NCBI GenBank assembly: GCA_964392615.1
Contig: CAYMRB010000004.1
Coordinates: forward strand, 1 to 63,591
DNA length: 63,591 bases
Source of the DNA: CAYMRB01 sp964392615
GTDB lineage: Bacteria; Planctomycetota; UBA8108
Reading direction: 5' to 3'
Shown here: positions 27,117-36,299 of the stretch, in pieces
Layout: every line of letters begins with the position of its first letter
How positions within the stretch are numbered: the first letter of the stretch is position 1
The notes under the pieces: generated by a model
Databases searched by the model: none
What the model was told of the DNA's origin: nothing
Seen by the model: only the letters and a program-made list of their open reading frames with translations
Translations under genes and position numbers: made by a program

Positions 27117-28007
27117 TCAGTGGACGTGCTTCTCTTTCGGCGGGAGTCCGGTCGAGTCCGCGATGGCGACGCCTGGCATGTTCAGAATCGCGAGGTAGAC
27201 CTCCTCGATCACCTCGCGAGGGGTCGACGTGCCTGCGGTAATGCCGACGTGTTGCTTGCCGTCGAACATCTCCGGCTCGAGCTCGCTGGCGCGTTCGATG
27301 TGGTACGCCTCGACGCCGAAGTTCTCGGCCACCAGCTTGAGCTTCTTCGTATTCGACGAGTTGTACCCGCCGACGACGATCATCAGATCGACTTCCTGCG
27401 CGAGCTCGCTCGCCGCGACCTGACGGTCCTTCGTCGGCCGGCAGACCGTGTCAGTGAAGCTGACCTCCATGTCCGGATAGGTGTCACGGATCTGCTGGAG
27501 GAGCTCTTCGACGTAGTCGATCTGCTGGGTGGTCTGCGTGACGATGCCGATGCGCTCCTTGCCGGCGAGCTTCTCGATCTCCTCGGGAGTCCGGATCACC
27601 GTGTAGTCGCCGAGGTCGCCGACGATGCCCTTGACCTCGACATGCGTCGCCTGGCCGATGACGACCGGGTGGTATCCCTCGCGCACGTAGCGCGCGACGG
27701 CCGTGTGGACTCGCAGGACGAGCGGGCAGCTCGCGTCGATGACACGGTAGCCCATCTCCCGCGCGCGGTCGTGCACCGATTGGGCGGCGCCGTGCGCGGT
27801 GATCATCACGGTCTCCGATTGGATCGATTCGTCGAGCTTGTCGACGATGTTGACCCCGTTCTCACGCAGCGCTTCGACGACCTGCGGATTGTGGACGAGC
27901 TGGCCGATGACGGTCAGCTTATTCTGATAGATCTCGTCCATGGCGAGATCGATCGCATCCTGGACTCCGAAGCAGGTCCCGAGTGCTTTCGCGACCGTTA
28001 CTTTCAT
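27117..28007 (-). CDS. ispH: 4-hydroxy-3-methylbut-2-enyl diphosphate reductase
   Basis: Last step of the MEP isoprenoid pathway, giving IPP and DMAPP; uses a [4Fe-4S] cluster. 296 aa. Cluster cysteines are Cys12 (LGTCFGVQ), Cys94 (DASCPLVLRVH) and Cys189 (TDTVCRPTKDRQ). Substrate-binding His39 (QLVHNP), His72 (TAHGAAQ), the THVEV glutamate and GGYNSSNTKKL are in place, as is TAGTSTPREVIEEV near the C-terminus. ATG at 28007. First gene of a probable ispH-trmB-uvrC unit; divergent from the nucleotide-sugar dehydrogenase. Confidence 0.97.
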   Translation of the reverse strand: MKVTVAKALGTCFGVQDAIDLAMDEIYQNKLTVIGQLVHNPQVVEALRENGVNIVDKLDESIQSETVMITAHGAAQSVHDRAREMGYRVIDASCPLVLRVHTAVARYVREGYHPVVIGQATHVEVKGIVGDLGDYTVIRTPEEIEKLAGKERIGIVTQTTQQIDYVEELLQQIRDTYPDMEVSFTDTVCRPTKDRQVAASELAQEVDLMIVVGGYNSSNTKKLKLVAENFGVEAYHIERASELEPEMFDGKQHVGITAGTSTPREVIEEVYLAILNMPGVAIADSTGLPPKEKHVH

Positions 28008-28198
28008 GCGTCGAATCCTGGTCGGTTAACAGCGAGCGAACGGGCCGGCCCGAGACAGCAAACCGGGCGCGGCGGTTTAGGCGGTGCCTCGAGTCCGCGG
28101 CCTGGAGGTTACCGAGCAGCGGATTTTAGCTGTCGAATCGGGGCGAGTAAAGGACTTGCGTCTCCCGAGACGAATCTCTACGCTGCTCCGGGAATATC

Positions 28199-29515
28199 AT
28201 GAAAGAAGCGCTGGAAGCACTCGTGGCCGACCGTAGGGCGAATGTCGGCGTGGTCGGGCTGGGGTATGTGGGGCTGCCGCTCGTTCGAGCATTCCACGCG
28301 GCCGGCTTCGAGGTCACCGGTTTCGACATCGACCCGACGAAGGTCGAGGCGCTCAACAGCGGGCGTTCCTACATCTTGTCGCTGGACGGCGACACGGTGC
28401 AGAGCATGGTCGCGAGCGGGAAGTTCCGCGCCACGACGGAGTTCCGCCAACTGCGCCAGATGAACGCGATCATCATCTGCGTTCCGACGCCGCTGACCAA
28501 GACTCGCGAGCCCGATCTGAGCTGTATCGTTTCCACGGCTCAGGAGATCCGCAAATACCTCGAACGCGATCAGCTCATCGTGCTCGAGAGCACGACCTAC
28601 CCGGGCACGACCGAGGAAGTCCTCAAGCCGATCCTCGAAGAGAGCGGGCTGAACGCGGGCCAGGACTTCTACCTGGCGTTCTCTCCCGAAAGGGAGGACC
28701 CCGGCAACCGCGAGTTCACGACGACCACCATCCCGAAGCTCGTCGGCGGGCTCGACGAGACGGGCGGCGAGTTCGCCACCGCGCTGTACTCGGCGGCGCT
28801 CGAGCGCGTCGTAAAGCTCAGCCACGCGAAGGTGGCCGAGGCGGCGAAAATCCTCGAGAACATCTACCGCGCCGTCAACATCGCCATGGTCAACGAGCTC
28901 AAGGTGCTCTTCGACCGCATGGACATCGACGTGTGGGAAGTGATCGAAGCGGCCAAGACCAAGCCCTTCGGATTCCACGCGTTCTACCCGGGGCCGGGGC
29001 TTGGCGGGCACTGTATCCCGATCGATCCCTTCTACCTGTCGTGGAAGGCTCGCGAGCACGAGATGACCACGCGGTTCATCGAACTCGCCGGCGAGATCAA
29101 CGTCTCGATGCCGGAGTTCGTCGTGCAGAAGGTCGGCGACGCCCTCAACGCCGTGAAGAAGACGGTCAACGGGAGCCGCGGCATCATCATCGGCGTGGCC
29201 TACAAGCCGGACACGGACGATGTGCGAGAGTCGCCCGCCCTGAAGATCGTGCAGCTTCTCGAGGATCGTGGGGCCGCGCTGTGCTACCACGATCCGCACA
29301 TTCCCGAGCTGCCCAAGACGCGACAGTACTCGGGAACGATCGAGTCGGTCGCTCTCAGTGAGGACGTGCTCGCGCAGAGCGACTTCGTCCTGATCGTCAC
29401 GCATCACGCCGCGATCGACTGGGACTTCGTCGTTCGCCACAGCCAGCTCGTGATCGACACGCGCAACGCGACGCGCGACGTCACCGAGAACCGCGACAAG
29501 ATCGTCAAGGCCTGA
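28199..29515 (+). CDS. UDP-N-acetyl-D-glucosamine 6-dehydrogenase type (WbpA-like)
   Basis: Oxidises the C6 of a UDP-N-acetylhexosamine to a uronic acid with NAD. 438 aa. N-terminal Rossmann motif GLGYVG (20-25); middle-domain signatures VPTPLTKTREPDLS, LESTTYPGTTEE and FSPEREDPGN; catalytic Cys272 in GLGGHCIPIDP; C-terminal UDP-binding domain with GVAYKPDTDDVRESPAL. The PERxDPGN and GTTEE forms fit the WbpA/TviB group rather than UDP-glucose dehydrogenase. It stands alone: no aminotransferase, epimerase or glycosyltransferase follows, so the final sugar cannot be named. Confidence 0.92.
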   Translation: MKEALEALVADRRANVGVVGLGYVGLPLVRAFHAAGFEVTGFDIDPTKVEALNSGRSYILSLDGDTVQSMVASGKFRATTEFRQLRQMNAIIICVPTPLTKTREPDLSCIVSTAQEIRKYLERDQLIVLESTTYPGTTEEVLKPILEESGLNAGQDFYLAFSPEREDPGNREFTTTTIPKLVGGLDETGGEFATALYSAALERVVKLSHAKVAEAAKILENIYRAVNIAMVNELKVLFDRMDIDVWEVIEAAKTKPFGFHAFYPGPGLGGHCIPIDPFYLSWKAREHEMTTRFIELAGEINVSMPEFVVQKVGDALNAVKKTVNGSRGIIIGVAYKPDTDDVRESPALKIVQLLEDRGAALCYHDPHIPELPKTRQYSGTIESVALSEDVLAQSDFVLIVTHHAAIDWDFVVRHSQLVIDTRNATRDVTENRDKIVKA

Positions 29516-29536
29516 CGGCCGCCCTTCGCGGCGACG

Positions 29537-31843
29537 CTACTCGACGAATGCCTCCCAGACCTTGCCGGTCGCGTCGGAGCACAGGATCAGGCACGGGACG
29601 CCTGCGGGTGCGTGTCGAGGGCCGGTCACGTTGTTGATCCGCACCTTCGCCGTCAGGATGCGGCGTGGTTGCCCCAGCGCCTCGAGTCCGGCGGGCGAGA
29701 ACTCCTGCAGCCAGATGCCGGTCGGTTCCGACCAGATCGCGAGCGGCCGACCGATCCACAGCGCGATCGGGCGCGTCGGGGCCATCGAGTTGGGGGCGTC
29801 GAGGATCGCGAACGGCACCGTGTGCCAGCGGCGATTCGTCAGGACTCGCAGCGCCAGGTTGGGCTGTCCGCGCGCGTCGACCGACAACTTCGTCGCGGCG
29901 ACGAGCGCGATCGACGACGGTGTCGGCGGTCGACAGAAGTTCAGGTGGTCGTCGGCGGTCTTTCCGCCCTGCGCGACGATCTCGACGGCGGACCACGTCG
30001 GGTTCGGCGCGGTCGCGGTCGGCGAGGCGAGTCGGCGCAGGCACAACCGCTCTCGATCCTGATCGGACCAGACGACCGCGACGCTGTCCTCGAGTGCCGT
30101 GATCGCGCAGATCTCGTCGTCGAACAAATCACGGGCGAGCACCGTGTGGGGCGCGAGCGACGACGCGAGGTGGGCGTCGAGCTGTCGTACGACGATGGAG
30201 CGGCGTCCGCCGGCGGTCGTCGGATACGCGACCCAGAGCGATCCAGTTTCGTGACGCGCGATCGTGACCGTTTCGACGTCGCTCGACTCCTGCCAGGCCA
30301 GTGGCGACGTGGCCGGCAGCCAGGACGACGCTCCGTCGTTCCAGTACAGCGCCGCGACCGCGAGGCGCGGCCCCTCGACGAGCGCGGCAACGACCAGATC
30401 GTCCGTCGCGATGACGTCGGCGCGTCCGGGAAGCCCGGCGGCGAAGGCGTCGAGCCGCTTGACCGATCTCCACTTGCCCGCGGCAGTGCGCTCCCAGATT
30501 CGACCTCCCGACGCGCCGTTCGCGAGCCACGCCCACCAGCGGCCGTGCGCGTACCAGACCTTGCTCTGCGGCTTGTCGCGGGTCGGGTCGAGCGTGGCGC
30601 AGTCGAACACCGGCGATGCCGGCGTCGCCGCGGTCGGCGGTCGGCGTGGATCGTAGGATGGCTCGACGATGAGATCGAGTTCCGCAGCGATCGTCTTCCA
30701 CGGCACGAGCTTGTAGTTCGTCGGGCTATCGCCCTCGCCGTCGTGGGCGATGAAGAGGCCGCCGCGGAACGGGCCGCCGAGGTCGAGCGAGCACGCATCG
30801 ATGCCGTCGGTGAATCGCACGCCGTCGACGCGGCCTGCGGTGATCGAGAAGCTGCCGAGGAAGCGGTTGGCTCGCGACGCCTCGTAGTGACGCTCGAAGA
30901 CGGCGAACGACGAAGCGCTGCGGTGCGATCTGCGATCCTGCCCCTGGCTCGACGCGATCAGGTAGCCGCGGCCGCCAGCGCCGCGGTAGATCGCCAGCCC
31001 TTCGATGTCGTCGGTCAGCGGGCCGCCGCCGCGCGCGTCCATGTCGGCTGCTGCGACGACGACGCGCCGCGATGGATCGAGGACGCCGGCGACGGTCTCG
31101 TAGCGGTAGACGCCGTGATCCTCCGAGGCGACGTAGATCGCTTCGCGGTCATCGTCCGCGACGATTCCCTCGACCGGGCAGCTGCCGTCGTTGACGAGCC
31201 ACGGACGGCCCGCGGCATCGTGACGCGTTCCTCGCACGGTCTCTCCTGAGCCGCGCTCCGGCGCGTGAGACAGCGTGTACTGCGCGAGGTGGCCACGCTT
31301 GTCGCTGACGAGCACCGAGAAGCGGCCGACGCTGCGGGCGTGGAACATCGCGAGACCGTACGGCGCGTCCGAGCCGCCCGCGAAGCCGCTGCCGATCGGG
31401 ATCCGGCCGACGAGGGCGAGACCGGCGAAGTCGGCGTTCGTCGCGGTCGCGACGCGAAAGATGTCGATCGTCCGCCGGCTGCGATTCGAAGCGCAAACGA
31501 GGTCCCAGCGCGCATCGCCCGCAGGGAAGCCGTATCGCACGTCGACGTTGTTGATCTTGGCGCCCGCGTCGAAGCGATTGCGACCGGCGCGCCACTCGGA
31601 GCCGCCGTCGACGCGCCGACCGTCGAGTCGAAAGGCGTAGAGCCCGCCGGCCGAATCGTTCGACTTGTTCGTCCCGATGATGACGCTCTTCGACGGATCG
31701 CGGGGATGCACCCAGATGCACGCATCGTCGGCGACGTCGCCGGATCCGTGCATCCCGACCGTCTCGAGCACGGCTTCGGCCGCGCGCAGCGGGGGCAGTG
31801 CGACGATCGAGCACGCGGAGAGCGCAAGCGAGATCGAGATCAC
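29537..31843 (-). CDS. beta-propeller phytase-like secreted protein with a long C-terminal extension
   Basis: 768 aa from GTG 31843, which has AAGGAG eight bases before it; the frame also opens at 31903. Residues 1-23 form a signal peptide ending LPPLRAAEA. The first ~400 residues match 3-phytase beta-propellers: DDACIWVHPRDPSKSVIIGTN, LYAFRLDGRR, NNVDVRYGF, PYGLAMF, PVEGIVADDDREAIYVASED and TDDIEGLAIY, several being Ca/phosphate ligands in that family. Phytases release phosphate from inositol phosphates. The last ~350 residues look like repeats of a second beta-propeller (VWYAHGRWWAWLANG, GSLWVAYPTTAGGRRSIVV). It lies downstream of the alpha-2-macroglobulin gene on the same strand, 260 bp apart. 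Confidence 0.82.
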   Translation of the reverse strand: MISISLALSACSIVALPPLRAAEAVLETVGMHGSGDVADDACIWVHPRDPSKSVIIGTNKSNDSAGGLYAFRLDGRRVDGGSEWRAGRNRFDAGAKINNVDVRYGFPAGDARWDLVCASNRSRRTIDIFRVATATNADFAGLALVGRIPIGSGFAGGSDAPYGLAMFHARSVGRFSVLVSDKRGHLAQYTLSHAPERGSGETVRGTRHDAAGRPWLVNDGSCPVEGIVADDDREAIYVASEDHGVYRYETVAGVLDPSRRVVVAAADMDARGGGPLTDDIEGLAIYRGAGGRGYLIASSQGQDRRSHRSASSFAVFERHYEASRANRFLGSFSITAGRVDGVRFTDGIDACSLDLGGPFRGGLFIAHDGEGDSPTNYKLVPWKTIAAELDLIVEPSYDPRRPPTAATPASPVFDCATLDPTRDKPQSKVWYAHGRWWAWLANGASGGRIWERTAAGKWRSVKRLDAFAAGLPGRADVIATDDLVVAALVEGPRLAVAALYWNDGASSWLPATSPLAWQESSDVETVTIARHETGSLWVAYPTTAGGRRSIVVRQLDAHLASSLAPHTVLARDLFDDEICAITALEDSVAVVWSDQDRERLCLRRLASPTATAPNPTWSAVEIVAQGGKTADDHLNFCRPPTPSSIALVAATKLSVDARGQPNLALRVLTNRRWHTVPFAILDAPNSMAPTRPIALWIGRPLAIWSEPTGIWLQEFSPAGLEALGQPRRILTAKVRINNVTGPRHAPAGVPCLILCSDATGKVWEAFVE

Positions 31844-31920
31844 GCGAGCCGCTCCTTGCGATACGTGGCTATCGCGGCATCGGGGCGTGCGCCATCGAAT
31901 CACAGAAGAGACGCCTTCTT

Positions 31921-31988
31921 CCTTCGTTGCCTTCTGTTCAATGCGTCAATCCGCCTGAGGCAAGAAATCGAACAGAAGGAAACGAAGG
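31921..31988. repeat. 19-bp inverted repeat, GAACAGAAGG type
   Basis: Left arm 31921-31939 (CCTTCGTTGCCTTCTGTTC) is the reverse complement of the right arm 31970-31988 with one mismatch, around a 30-base spacer. The right side runs on as a degenerate tandem of GGNAACGAA to about 31998. Lies between two same-strand genes. Probably a dispersed intergenic repeat or a terminator-like hairpin. Confidence 0.8.
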
Positions 31989-32105
31989 TAACGAAGGAAT
32001 CCGTCGGCGTCGACAGACTTCTCTTCTTGGCGAGCTTTGCTCCTTGGTGTGCCAGTTTTTCGGTAAGGACGTCGCAGGCGTTCATCAGCCCCGCGGGCTG
32101 ACGTA

Positions 32106-35100
32106 CTACCGACCGCGCGGGCGCAGCGGCTTGTTTCCCGGTCCCCTCGCGTCCTCGGGTTGCAGCGTGCTGCCGAACGAGTTGAGGATCTCGATCGTCA
32201 GCGGCGCGGTGAAGTACTCGCGGCCCGACTCGTAGTACGGGCGGACGAACGACGGGCGCGCGGTGAAGGTGCCGGGGATCTCCATGCGAACCGGAATGCG
32301 AGCCTCCACGCGCGTCTTGATGCCTTTCTCCCAGTACAGATCGACGTAGCCGTCGGCGAGATTCCAGTAGCTGAACGACTCGCCGGCGAGCTCGTCCATC
32401 GCGGCGCGATCGATGACGCAACCGCCCGGGAGGCCGATGCGCGCGACTACCTGGCTCGTCGGCAGCTCTCGATCCGGAGCCGGAGTGACCACGACGCGCA
32501 CGGTCGACTTGCCGCCCGAGGTGAACTTCGGCAGCGCGGCAACCTCGAGCCGGAACGGCGCGTCCGGTGACGAGCGCGGCTGACGGATGCGATAGCTGCA
32601 CCCGAGGGTCCAGGGCTTCGGCGTTCGCGCGTCGATCTTCAGCGACATCGACGCAGTGGAGCCGGGCTCCACTGCCACGGCACGGCGGAACCGCAGCGGT
32701 CGCACGCGATTCGGGAATCCGGCCGCGAGCTGCGGTCGATCTCCGGGGGCCGTGAACTTGACCTCGACGACCTCGCCCGGATCCGGCGTCACGAGGCGCG
32801 TGTACGCCTCGATCGCCAAGGCGGTCGACTGCGTGCCGATGTACATCTCTTGCAGGCGCGCCAGACGAGACAGGAGCCCCTCGGCTTCGTCGCGTTCGCC
32901 AGCCGCCTCCAACGCGAGGCCGTAGAGGCACAGCGTCGCGATGTCGAGCTGACCGCCGCGCGATCCGAGGACCCCGGAGCCGCCATCGTCGAAGCTGCCC
33001 TTCTTGTTCGCTTCGCGGAGCTCTGCAAGCAGCTCGGCGATGCGCGCGGCGTGGGGACTCTCGGGCGGGGCGCCGTCGCCCGCGTCACCCGCGACCTTCG
33101 GTGGCGCTGGCCGGTCCGGCGCCGCCAGCCCGAGCGGTTGCGCATCGCGGAACCGCCGCCGCTTCTCCCGCTCTGCGGAGGGAGCCGCCACCCGCGCGTC
33201 TTGCGGCCACGTGGCGAGACAGCATGCGAGCAGCGCGCGGTCGTAGTTCGACTTCGGGCGAAGGTTGACGATTCGATGGCTGCCCTTCCACGTGCGGCCC
33301 GCGGCATGGAGCGATCGCGTCAGATAGAGCGCCTCCTGCGCCGTCATGTCGCCCCGCTTCTCGAGCCAGGCGATCGCGGAATCGAGCTCCGCACGGCCGA
33401 GCCCCTTGTAGATGCGTTCGTACAGCGCGAGGTGGCGCAGCGCGGTTACCGTACACCGCGCGGTCGGCTCGCCGCCGGGGTAGAACGCGAAGCCGCCGCT
33501 CTGGGGGTCGCGGTGCTTCAGGAGTCGAGCGAATCCGCGGCGCGCGAGCGCGTGTGCGCGTTCGAGGAGGAGCGGATCTTCGGCATCGCGCAACAATGCG
33601 TCGAGCGTCACGAGGTTGACGAAGTTCTTCGACGTGAACTGCTCGAAGCAGCCGGTCGGGTCGCGCAAGATTCGACGCAGCCAGTCGAGGACGCGGCCGA
33701 ACGACCCGGTCGATACGGACGCCTGCATTTGCACGGATTCCGGTATCGCATTCTCGGGAACCACGGTCGTGAAGGTCACGCGGCCAGTCGACTTGCCGCT
33801 CTTTCCGGCAACGATCTCGGGCTCGCGGTGCAGCAGGCGAAGCCGTTGGCGATGCGTCTCGCGGTACCTGCCGCGCTGGGTCACGAGTCGGACCTCAGCA
33901 TCGTCGGATGGCGCGACGACGCGGAAGCTGAACTTGTGCAGCCGGGCGCTCCGGCGCGGATCGTATTCGATGTGCGTGCGCAGGAGCGGCTCGATTGCGC
34001 TCGACGTGAGGACGTCGATCGCCAGCTCCTCCTTGCGGTCGTCGATGACGCGCGGCGCGACCATGACGTCGAACGTGTCGCCGACGTGCAGATGAGTCGG
34101 TGCGGTCATCTTCGTCGCGAAACCCGCGTCGCCGCGAATCGTGCCGCGGCATGACAACGCGGCAGAGCCCGCGTGCCCCTCCGCGACCCAGGTCAGCGTG
34201 CCGACGACGTCGCTTGACGTCAGACGGATGCGCGCGCGGCCGTCGGCACCGGTGCGCACGCCGCTCGACCAGAACATGGTGCTCCGCGTATCGACGCGCG
34301 AGCTCGGGACGCGGATGGATTGCGGCGGCGCACGGTCCTCGCGACCGAGCCCCGGAGTCGCGAGAAGCGCACGCGGTGGCACGAGGAGACGATTCTCGTA
34401 GTCGCTGTCGACCGGTCTCGCCGAACGCGTGAAGTGCGCGCGGGCGAGGAGACGTTCGAGCTTCGAGCGTCGCACGACGGTTCTGCGACGCGGTCGATCG
34501 TCGCGACTCGCTGCGGCGTCGACTCCCGTGCGTCGCGCACTGTCAGCGACGGCGATGGCCGGTACCTCGACACGGCCGGCCTCGGGCGACAATCCGCCCG
34601 GTGGCACCTCGATGCCCTCCGACGGGAGACGATACGCGCCGTGAACGAGCAGGAACGCATCGCGCCGCGACGGCGATGCGACGACCTCCGGCGGCATCGC
34701 CTCGCTGCCGAGCTGCGGCTCGAGAAGCGAGCGGACGGCGAGGTTCGGCATCGCGGAGGCATCGCCCTGGAAGAGCGACACGGCGACATCGGCGCGCACA
34801 GGAGTCGCGCCGCGCCGCGCCACGACATCGAGCTCGATGGTCTCGCGCGGCCGGACGGAGTTCCTCGCGACCGGCGCGATCTCGACGAGCACCGGCGTCG
34901 GCATACCGGTCCAGAAGGGCCTCTTGGCGACCGCGCGGTCGTCGTGAAGCACGAGCACGTGCGCGGTGCCCTGCGCGGCGACGGAGGGTATTCGAACGTG
35001 TGCGACGGGCAGCCGCCGCCCGTCGCCGTCGACTACCTCCGCGGGCGCCTTCTGCGCGCCGGCACCCTTCTTCTCCTTCGGTGGCGGCGGCACGCGCAGC

Positions 35101-36155
35101 GCGACCGATCGTCGGTGCGAGCGGCCGGTCGCGGTCACGAGCTCGACGACGACCCCCTCGCCGTTGGTCTGGGGCGTGCCGCGAACCTCGACGTCGAAGC
35201 CTTCGGGCGCCGGATCGACCCGCACGGCGAAGTCGTGGCCCTGTGGCCCGGGCAGCGCGAACCGTTCGGCCACGTCAGCTGGCCGATCGACGGCGATCTC
35301 GTAGCGTCGTTCCTCCTCCGACGGCACGAGGATCGTCGCGAGCCCGAGCCGATCGGTGTGGAAGGTCGTCACGCAGCGGCCTGTATCGTCCAGCACGCGA
35401 CCGTCGGCAGCCGTCGGTGCGCCGTCGCGATCGCGAACGAGCAGCCCGAATCGCTGCGAGTGGCCGGGAACGACCGTGCCGCCCTCGGGAAATGCGTCGA
35501 CCCTGCCGACCGACGTCGACACGTCGACGCGGCGTGCGATCGCCGCGGTGCCCTTCTTCGTCGCGACGCCGACGGCGAGGTGCCCGCCGGTGCGCAACCC
35601 ATTCGGCAGCTGCAATCGCACGATCACGCGCCCGTCGGCATCGGTCTTGCCCGCGACATCGCGTATGCGGACGTCACCGAACGTCGCGAGGTAGTCGACG
35701 CGCGCGCCGCGAACGGGGTCACCGTCGAGCGTGAGCGCACGAAAAGTCGCCGTCAGCCGCTCGCCCGCGTAGTGCACGTCATTGAGGACCGAGAGCGACA
35801 GATCGAGCTCGGGAAGCTCGAGATCGAACACCTCGAGGGGCACGCTGTGCGCTACGCGATCACCTCGTACGGCTTCGATGAGCCAGGTCCCGCCGGGCAC
35901 ACCGTCGTCGACGAAGAACCGTCCAGCGCGACGCGTCTGGTCGGCGTCGAACGCCATGCGCTCGACCTCTGAGCCGTCGGGGGCGAGAAGGCGCACCGTC
36001 AGCTCGCCGGAGGCGCGAGAGTGAGCGCGAAACCAGACCGTCTCGCCGACGCGGTACGACGGGCGGTCGGTCTGGACGTGGACGAACGACGGCCCACCGG
36101 CTACTCCGGGGCGCGCGACGGTCACGAGAGTCAGGACGAGGAGGATGCGTAGCAT
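32106..36155 (-). CDS. alpha-2-macroglobulin-like secreted protein
   Basis: 1349 aa with an N-terminal signal peptide (MLRILLVLTLVTVARPGVAG). Macroglobulin beta domains begin at once (VHVQTDRPSYRVGETVWFRAH). The A2M core is seen in TRSTMFWSSGVRTGADGRARI, split here by family spacing, and in WVAEGHAGSA. DPTGCFEQFTSKN (Cys836 to Gln839) is a thioester-type motif, with Phe where Gly is usual. After it come paired helices (alpha/alpha toroid, for example GDMTAQEALYLTRSLHAAG) and the receptor-like end domain. Such proteins trap proteases in the periplasm. The usual bacterial partner PbpC is absent. No lipobox, so it is probably soluble. Confidence 0.85.
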   Translation of the reverse strand: MLRILLVLTLVTVARPGVAGGPSFVHVQTDRPSYRVGETVWFRAHSRASGELTVRLLAPDGSEVERMAFDADQTRRAGRFFVDDGVPGGTWLIEAVRGDRVAHSVPLEVFDLELPELDLSLSVLNDVHYAGERLTATFRALTLDGDPVRGARVDYLATFGDVRIRDVAGKTDADGRVIVRLQLPNGLRTGGHLAVGVATKKGTAAIARRVDVSTSVGRVDAFPEGGTVVPGHSQRFGLLVRDRDGAPTAADGRVLDDTGRCVTTFHTDRLGLATILVPSEEERRYEIAVDRPADVAERFALPGPQGHDFAVRVDPAPEGFDVEVRGTPQTNGEGVVVELVTATGRSHRRSVALRVPPPPKEKKGAGAQKAPAEVVDGDGRRLPVAHVRIPSVAAQGTAHVLVLHDDRAVAKRPFWTGMPTPVLVEIAPVARNSVRPRETIELDVVARRGATPVRADVAVSLFQGDASAMPNLAVRSLLEPQLGSEAMPPEVVASPSRRDAFLLVHGAYRLPSEGIEVPPGGLSPEAGRVEVPAIAVADSARRTGVDAAASRDDRPRRRTVVRRSKLERLLARAHFTRSARPVDSDYENRLLVPPRALLATPGLGREDRAPPQSIRVPSSRVDTRSTMFWSSGVRTGADGRARIRLTSSDVVGTLTWVAEGHAGSAALSCRGTIRGDAGFATKMTAPTHLHVGDTFDVMVAPRVIDDRKEELAIDVLTSSAIEPLLRTHIEYDPRRSARLHKFSFRVVAPSDDAEVRLVTQRGRYRETHRQRLRLLHREPEIVAGKSGKSTGRVTFTTVVPENAIPESVQMQASVSTGSFGRVLDWLRRILRDPTGCFEQFTSKNFVNLVTLDALLRDAEDPLLLERAHALARRGFARLLKHRDPQSGGFAFYPGGEPTARCTVTALRHLALYERIYKGLGRAELDSAIAWLEKRGDMTAQEALYLTRSLHAAGRTWKGSHRIVNLRPKSNYDRALLACCLATWPQDARVAAPSAEREKRRRFRDAQPLGLAAPDRPAPPKVAGDAGDGAPPESPHAARIAELLAELREANKKGSFDDGGSGVLGSRGGQLDIATLCLYGLALEAAGERDEAEGLLSRLARLQEMYIGTQSTALAIEAYTRLVTPDPGEVVEVKFTAPGDRPQLAAGFPNRVRPLRFRRAVAVEPGSTASMSLKIDARTPKPWTLGCSYRIRQPRSSPDAPFRLEVAALPKFTSGGKSTVRVVVTPAPDRELPTSQVVARIGLPGGCVIDRAAMDELAGESFSYWNLADGYVDLYWEKGIKTRVEARIPVRMEIPGTFTARPSFVRPYYESGREYFTAPLTIEILNSFGSTLQPEDARGPGNKPLRPRGR

Positions 36156-36299
36156 GCCGGATACTCCTGTCGAATCACGGACGGTGGTCGGTCGCGCCGC
36201 GCGCGAGCCAGTACGTTACTTTCCGTCGGTCATCGTTGTGTCACCGCCGGCGGCCTTCGTGCTACATTCCGCATAATCTCACGAGCAGCGAGACCAGCC

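Noticed and set aside
29612..31249. Plus-strand open frame of 545 codons opposite the phytase gene
   Set aside because: No start signal and Arg/Asp/Val-rich composition typical of antisense frames in high-GC DNA.
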